Positions 1-6,426 of a stretch of 22,501 bases of DNA are shown here, piece by piece. The DNA is from Bacteroidales bacterium. GTDB taxonomy: Bacteria > Bacteroidota > Bacteroidia > Bacteroidales > JAGOPY01. The notes beneath the pieces were generated by a model, which saw only the letters and a list, made by a program, of their open reading frames with translations, was not told the origin of the DNA and did not search any database. The position numbers were made by a program, and so were the translations under genes. Numbering within the stretch: the stretch's first letter is position 1; each line of letters opens with the position of its first letter. The stretch is from the NCBI GenBank assembly GCA_023229505.1, contig JALNZD010000057.1:1-22501 (forward strand), given 5' to 3'.

Positions 1-60
1 GGTAATTTCGGTCAATTGATCTCGTTCTTCCTGTGTAAGAGTAACTTTGTAAGTGTTCAT
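1..60 (-). CDS. IS630-type transposase, N-terminal fragment (runs off window edge)
   Basis: The minus strand has an ATG at 60-58 and stays open to the window edge, giving 20 codons that begin MNTYKVTLTQEER. This N-terminus (M-x-x-Y-K-V-T-L-T-x-E-E-R) resembles the opening of the helix-turn-helix region of many bacterial IS630/Tc1-mariner-like transposases, which continues into a DNA-binding domain and then a DDE catalytic domain, neither visible here. The gene points out of the window, so the element's left end and completeness cannot be judged. I did not identify a terminal inverted repeat on the right side, between 61 and 121. The family call rests on the short N-terminal motif only. Confidence 0.6.
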   Translation of the reverse strand, partial: MNTYKVTLTQEERDQLTEIT

Positions 61-121
61 AGCCTTTTTTTGGCTAAGATACAATTTTTTTTGATTACGT
101 CATATTAATTGTGACGTGACA

Positions 122-1387
122 CTAGTTGATAATGATTTTGGTTATGGTCTTATGTTTATCACAAATTATCTCAATAAAATAAAATCCGGCAGGCAGGTCA
201 CTAACATTTATTTTTAAAAGATCAATAGTAGAAACATTCTCGGAAATTAATAATTTACCAATTGAGTTGTAAATGTTAATTATTTCAATATTATTTATTT
301 GATTATTGTTTAAGGCTCTAATATTGAGTAGATTGTTAACAGGGTTTGGATATACAATCCATGGATTTTCAGATGAAATTAAATTTTCTTCAGAAATTGA
401 AACAGTGGGGTTAATACTTTTTGCAAGGCAAATCAAATTTGTTACATATAAATAGCCTAAAGTATCCAGAAACATATCTCTCATAATTCCATCAGGTAAT
501 CCTTCATTAACTAGTTCAAAACTTTCACCATTGTCTAATGACCGTAATACTCCATTCGGCCAGGAACTGCTGAAATAAATCTCATTTTCGCTATTGATAA
601 TGATATCAGAAACTTGAGGATTCGCCAGTAAGGTTTCCCATTCTTCTACTCCGTTTCTTAAAACATACAATCCGGATGAAGTAGTATCTGTTAACCCCCC
701 CCAAGAGCCCGCAAAAAGATCGTCAGAATTGTTCAAAGCCAGGGCTGAAACCTGGTAATTAAACAAACCAATAAACTCCCAATTATCACCTCCTTCTTCT
801 GATTTATATACACCTCCCCTATTCTCAAAATAGGCTTTAAGACTTATATAAATGTCACCGGTGTTTGAATTAACTATATCGGAAATGTATTCACTGGTAT
901 TATCAGTAAAGAAAACTATACTCCATGTTTGTCCATTATCTGTTGAGCGTATTACAGATGCATCATCCATCCATAGACTGGCAAATATTGTGTCACCCAG
1001 ACAAAGAATAGCCACAATATTTCCATACGCACCTATATCGGGAAGAACGCTTGACCAGGTTTCACCATCATCTGAAGAACAGAACAAGCCTCCGATTTGG
1101 GGCGCTTGACTCGTGCCGGCGTAGATATCATTGTTATTGTTGATAGCAATAGAGTATACAATTCGATTTTCAAGCCCAAGAAGATTCCAACTATTTCCTT
1201 CGTCATCGGATCGGTAAACACCTGCTCCTGATCCAATATAAATAACCTGCTGATCATTTACCGCAATACTCAAGATATCAGCGCTATCAGGAAAGTACAG
1301 TTGTTCCCAGAAATCCTGTGATTTAAGGGTTAAAATTGGATTAAAGAAAATAAATATGAAAAGTATAAATGATTTAAGATATTTCAT
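122..1387 (-). CDS. Secreted Asp-box (BNR/sortilin-like) propeller protein with T9SS type A sorting domain
   Basis: This 421-residue protein begins with a hydrophobic signal peptide (about residues 1-23, ending LKSQ). The middle is a beta-propeller-like region with Asp-box motifs: YRSDDEGNSW near 58-67, CSSDDGETW near 103-111, IRSTDNGQTW near 146-155, KSEEGGDNW near 195-203 and LRSLDNGESF near 281-290. Residues about 343-421 are a type A C-terminal sorting domain (NPWIVYPNPV, then NIYNSIGKLL and LPAGFYFIEI), which directs outer-membrane export and surface attachment by the type IX system. Ligand and function are unknown; Asp-box propellers occur in glycosidases, sortilin-like and photosystem-assembly-like proteins, and no catalytic motif is evident. 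The gene is AT-rich compared with the block to its right and carries a run of eight G on its coding strand (positions 695-702). A promoter box sits 4 nt before the ATG. Confidence 0.85.
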   Translation of the reverse strand: MKYLKSFILFIFIFFNPILTLKSQDFWEQLYFPDSADILSIAVNDQQVIYIGSGAGVYRSDDEGNSWNLLGLENRIVYSIAINNNNDIYAGTSQAPQIGGLFCSSDDGETWSSVLPDIGAYGNIVAILCLGDTIFASLWMDDASVIRSTDNGQTWSIVFFTDNTSEYISDIVNSNTGDIYISLKAYFENRGGVYKSEEGGDNWEFIGLFNYQVSALALNNSDDLFAGSWGGLTDTTSSGLYVLRNGVEEWETLLANPQVSDIIINSENEIYFSSSWPNGVLRSLDNGESFELVNEGLPDGIMRDMFLDTLGYLYVTNLICLAKSINPTVSISEENLISSENPWIVYPNPVNNLLNIRALNNNQINNIEIINIYNSIGKLLISENVSTIDLLKINVSDLPAGFYFIEIICDKHKTITKIIIN

Positions 1388-1391
1388 TGCT

Positions 1392-1422
1392 CAAAATATA
1401 AATTAACTGATCCCATCATCAA
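1392..1422 (-). promoter_or_regulatory. Probable promoter of the Asp-box protein gene
   Basis: Reading the minus strand, TATTG (TTG at 1422-1420) is followed after 19 nt by TATATTTTG (1400-1392), close to the Bacteroidetes -33 TTTG / -7 TAnnTTTG pattern but with one extra base inside the -7 box. The final G lies only 4 nt before the ATG at 1387, so the transcript may have almost no leader. Confidence 0.45.
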
Positions 1423-1484
1423 TAAAATTAGTCAATTATTAAATAATTTCTTGACGTCTTTAAAATTAATAAATATATTAATAT

Positions 1485-1504
1485 CATCAAAATATATTTT
1501 GATG
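1485..1504. repeat. Perfect 20-bp palindrome in an intergenic region
   Basis: Positions 1485-1504 are exactly self-complementary (10-bp half site CATCAAAATA). The palindrome lies between two minus-strand genes, about 75 bp upstream of the probable promoter of the gene at 122-1387. Its flanks are AT-rich (attaat repeated at both sides of 1466-1482). It could be an operator for a dimeric regulator or a chance AT-rich palindrome. It is not followed by a U-tract in a way that suggests a terminator. Confidence 0.4.
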
Positions 1505-1599
1505 CTCGTTTAGCTACTCACTAGTACTTTAATAATTAGGGTTATTGTTGAAAATGAATAAAATGGGATGTATCAAAGGTTCATTTGGAGAAAATCAAA

Positions 1600-2376
1600 T
1601 CAGCTCCTGAACTCCACCCTCACCGGGTCGTTGATATCGAGCCCCAGCAAACTGCCGGCATTACCCTGGTTGATCGCAATTTCAAGATGGCCGGTTGAGC
1701 CGAACAATGCCACAATTTCACCGATTGGGACCTCCTGGTAAGACTGGCTGATCGCATTGATGGTTTCACCCCGGAACTCTATGACAAACTTTCGACCTCT
1801 GCTGATTTTATCGAAAAGTTCACGGGTTATATTGGTCACAACGTTCTCATATTGGTTGATATAGATGACCACGCCCCTGATGATGTCACCGGAAACCACC
1901 GGGAGAAAATGCAGCTGCTCCTTCCATTGCGACACGGGCTCGCCAAGCTGTTCAATAGGGCGCCCGGAAGCAAGATGGACGGCCGATGCCACGAACCGGT
2001 CACGCGCCGGGACATCCTTTATACCTTTTTCATCTGAAGAAGAGATACTTATAATCTTTTCAGGAGCATGATCAAAAATGAGGGAAAAAATCCCATTGTC
2101 CGCACCGATGAAAAACTGCCCATCGTATTTTACGGCCAGGTGCGGAACTTTTTCAGTCTTTTCAGTCAGGATTGAAAGGATATGGACCGTTCCCTGCGGA
2201 TAATGGGGATAACTGTTGCGGATGATGAATGAAGCCTGTTTGAGGTTGAACGGACTGATGCCGTGAGAAATATCTATTATTGAGGCAGATGGTAACAGGC
2301 TGAGTATCTTTCCTTTCACGGCTCCCAGGAAATAGTCCCGCTGGCCCCAGTCGCTTGTCAGTGTAATAATCGGCAT
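1600..2376 (-). CDS. SAM hydroxide adenosyltransferase / SAM hydrolase family protein (DUF62)
   Basis: This 258-residue protein matches the DUF62/SAM-dependent halogenase-like family in length and layout. The N-terminal domain opens with ITLTSDWG (4-11) and has YPQGTVHI (59-66), GADNGIFSLI (91-100) and ARDRFVASAVHLASG (124-138). The C-terminal barrel has INQYENVVTNI (173-183) and ends NQGNAGSLLGLDINDPV. Characterised members hydrolyse S-adenosylmethionine to adenosine and methionine. The family's Asp and Arg in the VDPGVG(x)nR segment appear to be replaced: after GTVHI this protein reads LSILTEKTEKV, while the later catalytic His is present (His134). It is divergent from phoH, an arrangement I recall from other Bacteroidetes. 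Family membership is firm; activity is uncertain because of those substitutions. Confidence 0.85.
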   Translation of the reverse strand: MPIITLTSDWGQRDYFLGAVKGKILSLLPSASIIDISHGISPFNLKQASFIIRNSYPHYPQGTVHILSILTEKTEKVPHLAVKYDGQFFIGADNGIFSLIFDHAPEKIISISSSDEKGIKDVPARDRFVASAVHLASGRPIEQLGEPVSQWKEQLHFLPVVSGDIIRGVVIYINQYENVVTNITRELFDKISRGRKFVIEFRGETINAISQSYQEVPIGEIVALFGSTGHLEIAINQGNAGSLLGLDINDPVRVEFRS

Positions 2377-2439
2377 AGAAAACGTCAGAATGTTAATAAT
2401 CTCAAATCTTCACAGAAACCCTTTTAGTCATTTCCCGGT

Positions 2440-2447
2440 CAAAATTA
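2440..2447 (-). promoter_or_regulatory. -7 box for the SAM hydrolase family gene
   Basis: TAATTTTG on the minus strand (2447-2440) fits TAnnTTTG exactly and lies about 64 nt before the ATG at 2376. I see no good -33 TTTG at the expected distance. Confidence 0.35.
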
Positions 2448-2479
2448 AGAATTCTTCATAGATGGAGCGCGATTTTTAA

Positions 2480-2487
2480 TACTTTTG
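2480..2487 (+). promoter_or_regulatory. -7 box for phoH-purC
   Basis: TACTTTTG fits TAnnTTTG exactly and lies 32 nt upstream of the phoH ATG. The -33 position (about 2457-2460) is a poor match. It lies back to back with the box of the divergent SAM hydrolase family gene. Confidence 0.4.
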
Positions 2488-2519
2488 AACTTCTTCGTAA
2501 TTTCGCTTTTTAAGGCATC

Positions 2520-3479
2520 ATGAACGAAAGGATCATTTCGATCGAAACATACAATCCGCTGGAGATTTACGGCGTGAATGACACGCATCTCGAGCTCATC
2601 AAAAGACAGTTTCCTAAGCTGAAAATCGTTGCGAGGGGCGATGTGGTAAAAGTTTTCGGTGAGGAAGAAGAACTGGCCCTCTTCGAAAGGAAGTTCTCCC
2701 TTTTGCTTCTCAGTTATGAAAAATTCGGCAGGATTACGGAAAGTGACATCCTGCAGATCATGCAGGGTGGAGAGGAGGAAACAAATGGCCTTATCCAGGC
2801 CCAGCAACCCGATGATGTGCTGGTGCATGGACGCGATGGCCGGATCGTGAAAGCCCTGACCGTCAACCAGCAAAAGCTGGTGGAGAGTTGCAGCCATAAT
2901 GACCTCGTCTTCGCGATCGGTCCGGCAGGAACAGGGAAGACTTACACAGCCGTGGCATTAGCTGTCAGGGCGTTAAAAAATAAGGAAGTGCGCCGGATCA
3001 TCCTGACGCGCCCTGCCGTCGAAGCCGGTGAAAACCTGGGTTTCCTCCCCGGCGACCTCAAAGATAAGCTGGACCCCTATCTTCAACCGCTTTATGATGC
3101 CCTGCGCGACATGCTCCCTACTCAGAAACTGCTAACATACATCGAAGACGGAACCATCGAAGTGGCACCCCTTGCTTTCATGCGCGGCCGGACTTTGGAC
3201 CATTCCTTCGCCATCCTCGATGAAGCACAGAATACGACGTCCAGCCAGCTGAAAATGTTCCTGACCCGGATGGGGAAATCTTCTAAATTTATTGTCACCG
3301 GCGATATCACCCAGATCGACCTGCCTAAAAACCAGGAATCAGGGCTGGTCCATGCGACGAAAATCCTGAAAGATATTCCGGGAATGGATTTTATTTACCT
3401 CGATCATCGCGACATCATCCGTCACCGGCTGGTGATCAAAATTATCGAGGCTTACGGTAAAGAAAGAAATAATCACTAA
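2520..3479 (+). CDS. phoH: PhoH family P-loop ATPase
   Basis: This 319-residue protein is the usual length for the short PhoH family (YbeZ-like). Residues 1-100 form the small N-terminal region common in these proteins. The P-loop NTPase core has Walker A GPAGTGKT at 134-141, TRPAVEAGENLGFLPGDL at 163-180, MRGRT at 221-225, Walker B FAILDEAQN at 230-238 and sensor VTGDITQIDLP at 259-269. PhoH proteins are cytoplasmic ATPases linked to RNA metabolism and ribosome-associated quality control; the precise substrate is not settled. The ATG at 2520 gives the canonical start (IISIETYNPLEIYG), and the -7 box lies just upstream. The stop is 11 bp before purC, so the two are probably co-transcribed. 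Confidence 0.93.
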   Translation: MNERIISIETYNPLEIYGVNDTHLELIKRQFPKLKIVARGDVVKVFGEEEELALFERKFSLLLLSYEKFGRITESDILQIMQGGEEETNGLIQAQQPDDVLVHGRDGRIVKALTVNQQKLVESCSHNDLVFAIGPAGTGKTYTAVALAVRALKNKEVRRIILTRPAVEAGENLGFLPGDLKDKLDPYLQPLYDALRDMLPTQKLLTYIEDGTIEVAPLAFMRGRTLDHSFAILDEAQNTTSSQLKMFLTRMGKSSKFIVTGDITQIDLPKNQESGLVHATKILKDIPGMDFIYLDHRDIIRHRLVIKIIEAYGKERNNH

Positions 3480-3490
3480 ATCCACAATGT

Positions 3491-4438
3491 ATGCAAAATG
3501 TCATCGTCAGAACCGACTACCAGTTCCCTGGCCAGAAAGGTGTTTACCATGGAAAAGTCCGGGATGTATATAATATCAACAACGAATTAATGGTGATGGT
3601 GGTCACCGACCGGATATCGGCTTTCGATGTGGTCCTTCCCAGCGGGATCCCTTACAAAGGCCAGGTGCTTAACCAGATCGCGGCGAAGTTTCTCGAAGCG
3701 ACGCGTGACATCGTCCCCAACTGGATGATGGCCGTGCCTGATCCGATGGTAATGGTCGGGAAGTTCTGCGAACCATTCCCGGTGGAAATGATCATCCGTG
3801 GCTATCTCACCGGCAACTCCTGGCGCACCTATAAAAGCGGTGCCCGGTCGATCTGCGGTGTTCCAATCCCTGACGGGATGCGCGAACACGAACGTTTTCC
3901 TCAGCCTATTATCACGCCAACAACAAAAGCTAAAGAAGGTCACGACGAAGACATTTCCCGGGAAGAGATCATCCGCCAGGGACTTATTTCAGAAGAAGAT
4001 TACAACCTGCTCGAAAAATATACTATCGAAATTTTCAACAGGGGTTCGGAAATTGCAGCCAAAATGGGCTTGATTTTAGTCGATACCAAGTATGAATTCG
4101 GCAAAGCCGACGGGCAGATCTACCTTATCGATGAGATCCATACACCTGATTCTTCAAGGTATTTTTATGCTGACGGTTATGAGGAACGCTTTGCAAAAGG
4201 CGAGCAGCAAAAACAGCTTTCCAAGGAATTTGTAAGGGAATGGCTGATGGAAAATGGTTTTCAGGGCAAAACCGGGCAAAAGGTCCCTTTCATGTCTGAT
4301 GAATTCGTCGAATCCGTTTCAGAGCGTTATATCGAGCTTTTCGAAGGAATTACAGGAGAAAAATTCGTCCGCGAAGATGCCATCAATGTCCTGGGAAGAG
4401 TCGAGCGGAATATTGAAAGATTTTTAAAAGGGAAATAA
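3491..4438 (+). CDS. purC: Phosphoribosylaminoimidazole-succinocarboxamide synthase (SAICAR synthetase)
   Basis: This enzyme joins CAIR and aspartate with ATP to make SAICAR in de novo purine synthesis, in the cytoplasm. The 315-residue sequence has the family motifs: GKVRDVY (21-27) in the ATP-binding loop, DRISAFD (40-46), KGQVLN (56-61), IIRGYLTGNSWRTYKSG (101-117), TTKAKEGHDEDIS (144-156), LVDTKYEFG (196-204) and DEIHTPDSSRY (214-224). The length is that of the longer PurC class, with an extended C-terminus. The ATG at 3487 is in another frame; the one at 3491 opens this frame. It sits 11 bp after phoH. The 3' side has no clear hairpin-plus-T-tract terminator, only a 7-bp-period array starting 15 bp past the stop. 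Confidence 0.96.
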   Translation: MQNVIVRTDYQFPGQKGVYHGKVRDVYNINNELMVMVVTDRISAFDVVLPSGIPYKGQVLNQIAAKFLEATRDIVPNWMMAVPDPMVMVGKFCEPFPVEMIIRGYLTGNSWRTYKSGARSICGVPIPDGMREHERFPQPIITPTTKAKEGHDEDISREEIIRQGLISEEDYNLLEKYTIEIFNRGSEIAAKMGLILVDTKYEFGKADGQIYLIDEIHTPDSSRYFYADGYEERFAKGEQQKQLSKEFVREWLMENGFQGKTGQKVPFMSDEFVESVSERYIELFEGITGEKFVREDAINVLGRVERNIERFLKGK

Positions 4439-4452
4439 TAATTCGGTAACCC

Positions 4453-4487
4453 GAATTTCAATTTTCAAATTTCGAATCTCGGGTATC
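4453..4487. repeat. 7-bp-period tandem array (five degenerate units) between convergent genes
   Basis: Five consecutive heptamers each end in C: GAATTTC (4453-4459), AATTTTC, AAATTTC, GAATCTC and GGGTATC (4481-4487). It fills much of the 76-bp gap between purC and the convergent gene at 4515-5390. Outer bases ACCCGA (4449-4454) and TCGGGT (4479-4484) can pair across the array, so it may also form a weak bidirectional hairpin. Confidence 0.6.
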
Positions 4488-4514
4488 TTGTTTCCTTTTT
4501 CGCATATTAATCCC

Positions 4515-5390
4515 TTACTCCACCATACCCAGTAACTCCGTCATCTCGTCCCGTTTTACAGGATTTCCTGCCTGATCATAAATGAAGATGAGCTCGTTCA
4601 TCATCCGGCGGATGATTGTTTTATTATCACAAGGAATAAAATAAGAATCTTTACGTTCCAGCTTCAACTGCTTTATAAACAGTTCGATCTCATTTTTTGT
4701 GAAAACGGCTCCTTTGTTAAAAGGATTGATATAGAATAAAACATCGCCTTCCGGGATATCCCTTGGTGTCAGCATAATTTCATCGGTATATGCCAGCACA
4801 AAGTGCCGTGGAAGATCAACGCCATATATGGGAACACGAAGGCTTTGGGAAATGGAAATGTAGATAATCCCCAGGATGAGGGGACTGCCTTTTTTCGAAT
4901 CGAGAAGGTTATTGATGTAAAAATTTTCTGCCGAGTTGATATTGGTAACATTGCCGGCCAGCTTATGGATATCGAATAAGATGTGGTTAATCACCTTGAC
5001 CTTTTCCAGCCCGGTCAGGTTTTGGTTTAGTTCAAGCCAGACATCCTGCGAAAATGAACCAATCTTTTTAATGATCGCATCTTCGTCCAGGTCGGGATAT
5101 TGAAACCTTGTGACGAGAAGAGTTCCCCGCAGCAGATCATGATGCTCAAACTGTGACCATTCGTTCAGTTCTTTTTTCAGGTTTTCGAATTGGATGATAT
5201 GGATCAGGTCTTCGATGCGGTGTTGGATGAGGGGGTCAAAAGTGTTCTCCCATAAATTCTCAAGGACAGGCACAGCCACTTTGCCATGGGCAAAGATCCG
5301 GTCATGGATAGTCTGGAAAATTTCCTCATTGGGTTCATCCAGCAGGCTGATCAGCGCATTGAGCTCCTTGTTTTGTGATTTTTCTTCCAT
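4515..5390 (-). CDS. SirB1-like transglutaminase-fold protein (Transglut_core2 type)
   Basis: This 291-residue cytoplasmic-looking protein has no signal peptide or membrane segment. Residues about 20-110 are helical, and the diagnostic part is 157-202: NFYINNLLDSKKGSPLILG, then IIYISISQSLRVPIYGVDLPRHFVLAY. It matches the Transglut_core2/SirB1 pattern of N..YLL..R.G.PI.L...Y...A..L.LP..GV..PGHF. The expected GHF is RHF here. Family members are usually annotated as transglutaminase-like, but no catalytic Cys is visible in this motif, so a peptidase or transglutaminase reaction should not be assumed. It is followed 88 bp upstream, in the same direction, by the uridine phosphorylase-like gene. 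Confidence 0.75.
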   Translation of the reverse strand: MEEKSQNKELNALISLLDEPNEEIFQTIHDRIFAHGKVAVPVLENLWENTFDPLIQHRIEDLIHIIQFENLKKELNEWSQFEHHDLLRGTLLVTRFQYPDLDEDAIIKKIGSFSQDVWLELNQNLTGLEKVKVINHILFDIHKLAGNVTNINSAENFYINNLLDSKKGSPLILGIIYISISQSLRVPIYGVDLPRHFVLAYTDEIMLTPRDIPEGDVLFYINPFNKGAVFTKNEIELFIKQLKLERKDSYFIPCDNKTIIRRMMNELIFIYDQAGNPVKRDEMTELLGMVE

Positions 5391-5407
5391 TATCCGTGAA
5401 AATCTTC

Positions 5408-5428
5408 TTCTGACTTCTGTATTCTGTA
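5408..5428. repeat. 7-bp-period array (three units) in the leader of the SirB1-like gene
   Basis: Three heptamers read TTCTGAC (5408-5414), TTCTGTA (5415-5421) and TTCTGTA (5422-5428). The array ends 18 bp from the ATG of the minus-strand gene at 5390, so it would be transcribed as its 5' leader if the promoter lies further upstream. Confidence 0.6.
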
Positions 5429-5477
5429 AACAATAAATATGCCATCAGCTAAGATAACATTCCTTTTCCGAAATAGT

Positions 5478-6341
5478 TCAGGAGGTCATCTTTTCCAAAA
5501 CATATGAAATCAGCTTTTCTTCATTATTTTTGATTGTCCTGAGGCATTCTCCGGTAGCCCGGTTAGCCAGGATCACGCATATACTCGCAACCTGGTGGTC
5601 CAACATACTACCCAGTCCATATAAGGACGATGTTTCCATCTCGCAATTAATAATCCGGTGATCTTTGTAAGAAAATTTTGTCAGGGCGTCAAGCATACCG
5701 GGAAAAGCAGTACGAAGCCGGAGTTCACGGCCCTGTGGGCCATAAAATCCTGCACCGGTTGCCGTGATGCCGCTTATCCCTTCCGGGGCTAATTTTTGGA
5801 TCAATTCTTTCGATCCCGGAATGATATAAGGAGAAGCAAGAAAAGAGGGCCAACCCGACTGACTGATAAATTCCCGGGTGAGTTCCAGGTCTGTCACTTT
5901 TTCCAGATCCTTATAAAAATGTAATGAACCATCCAGGCCCAGGCCGTGTGTTGCAAGGGAAAAAGCACCGACAGGGATATCGGGATGCAGCGTGCCGCAA
6001 GTACCGATCCTCACAATGGTCAGGGTACGGTGATGCTCAAGGGATTCTCTTTTTTTTAGGTCGATGTTAGCCAGTGCATCGAGTTCGTTCATCACGATAT
6101 CCATATTGTCGGGCCCGATTCCGGTGGAGAGCGCTAACAGCCGCTTCCCGTTCAGCCACCCGATATGGCTGACAAACTCCCGGTTTTGCCTTTTAAATTC
6201 AACCCGATCAAAATGATCCGAAATCATCTCTATCCTTCCGGGGTCACCGGCCACTAAAATCAAATCAGGTAATTCTTCCGGTTTAAGCTTCAGGTGATAA
6301 ATGCTGCCATTCCGGTTAATTATTAAATCCGACTCCTTCAT
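5478..6341 (-). CDS. Uridine phosphorylase-type nucleoside phosphorylase (NP-I family)
   Basis: The 287-residue protein has the NP-I phosphorylase layout: GDPGRI at 32-37 (phosphate-site Arg), STGIGPDNMDIVMNEL at 72-87, RIGTCGTL at 111-118 (second phosphate Arg), FYGPQGRELRLR at 199-210 and CEMETSSLYGL at 233-243 (ribose-binding Glu/Met). The Q-G-R in the fourth motif is the uracil-recognising signature of uridine phosphorylases, as opposed to the Asn/Asp of purine phosphorylases. It probably converts uridine plus phosphate to uracil and ribose-1-phosphate in pyrimidine salvage. It is somewhat longer than the E. coli enzyme (253 residues), with extra N-terminal residues. The gene is divergent from cinA with an 85-bp shared promoter region. 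Confidence 0.85.
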   Translation of the reverse strand: MKESDLIINRNGSIYHLKLKPEELPDLILVAGDPGRIEMISDHFDRVEFKRQNREFVSHIGWLNGKRLLALSTGIGPDNMDIVMNELDALANIDLKKRESLEHHRTLTIVRIGTCGTLHPDIPVGAFSLATHGLGLDGSLHFYKDLEKVTDLELTREFISQSGWPSFLASPYIIPGSKELIQKLAPEGISGITATGAGFYGPQGRELRLRTAFPGMLDALTKFSYKDHRIINCEMETSSLYGLGSMLDHQVASICVILANRATGECLRTIKNNEEKLISYVLEKMTS

Positions 6342-6369
6342 CTCTGTGATTTCTGGTGTGAATAATCCT

Positions 6370-6400
6370 CAAAATTAAAATTACCTGCCGAACTATCCAA
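6370..6400 (-). promoter_or_regulatory. Promoter of the uridine phosphorylase-type gene
   Basis: On the minus strand TTGG (6400-6397) is followed after exactly 19 nt by TAATTTTG (6377-6370), a good match to the Bacteroidetes TTTG-N19-TAnnTTTG promoter. The ATG at 6341 is about 28 nt further on. Confidence 0.55.
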
Positions 6401-6414
6401 TTCCTTAATGATAT

Positions 6415-6422
6415 TAATTTTG
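6415..6422 (+). promoter_or_regulatory. -7 box 4 nt upstream of cinA
   Basis: TAATTTTG matches TAnnTTTG exactly and ends 4 nt before the cinA ATG at 6427, so transcription would begin at or next to the start codon. The -33 position (about 6392-6395) is a poor match. Confidence 0.45.
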
Positions 6423-6426
6423 TACC

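Noticed and set aside
97..117. Inverted repeat ACGTCA/TGACGT as terminator of the Asp-box gene
   Set aside because: The stem is only 6 bp, and the bases that follow on the transcribed strand are A-rich and not T-rich.
2445..2897. 150-codon minus-strand frame opposite phoH
   Set aside because: It lies antisense to a clearly conserved gene and shows no recognisable domain; it is a shadow of the GC-rich codon pattern.
3587..3943. 118-codon minus-strand frame opposite purC
   Set aside because: It is antisense to conserved purC motifs, with His/Arg-rich low-information sequence typical of shadow frames.
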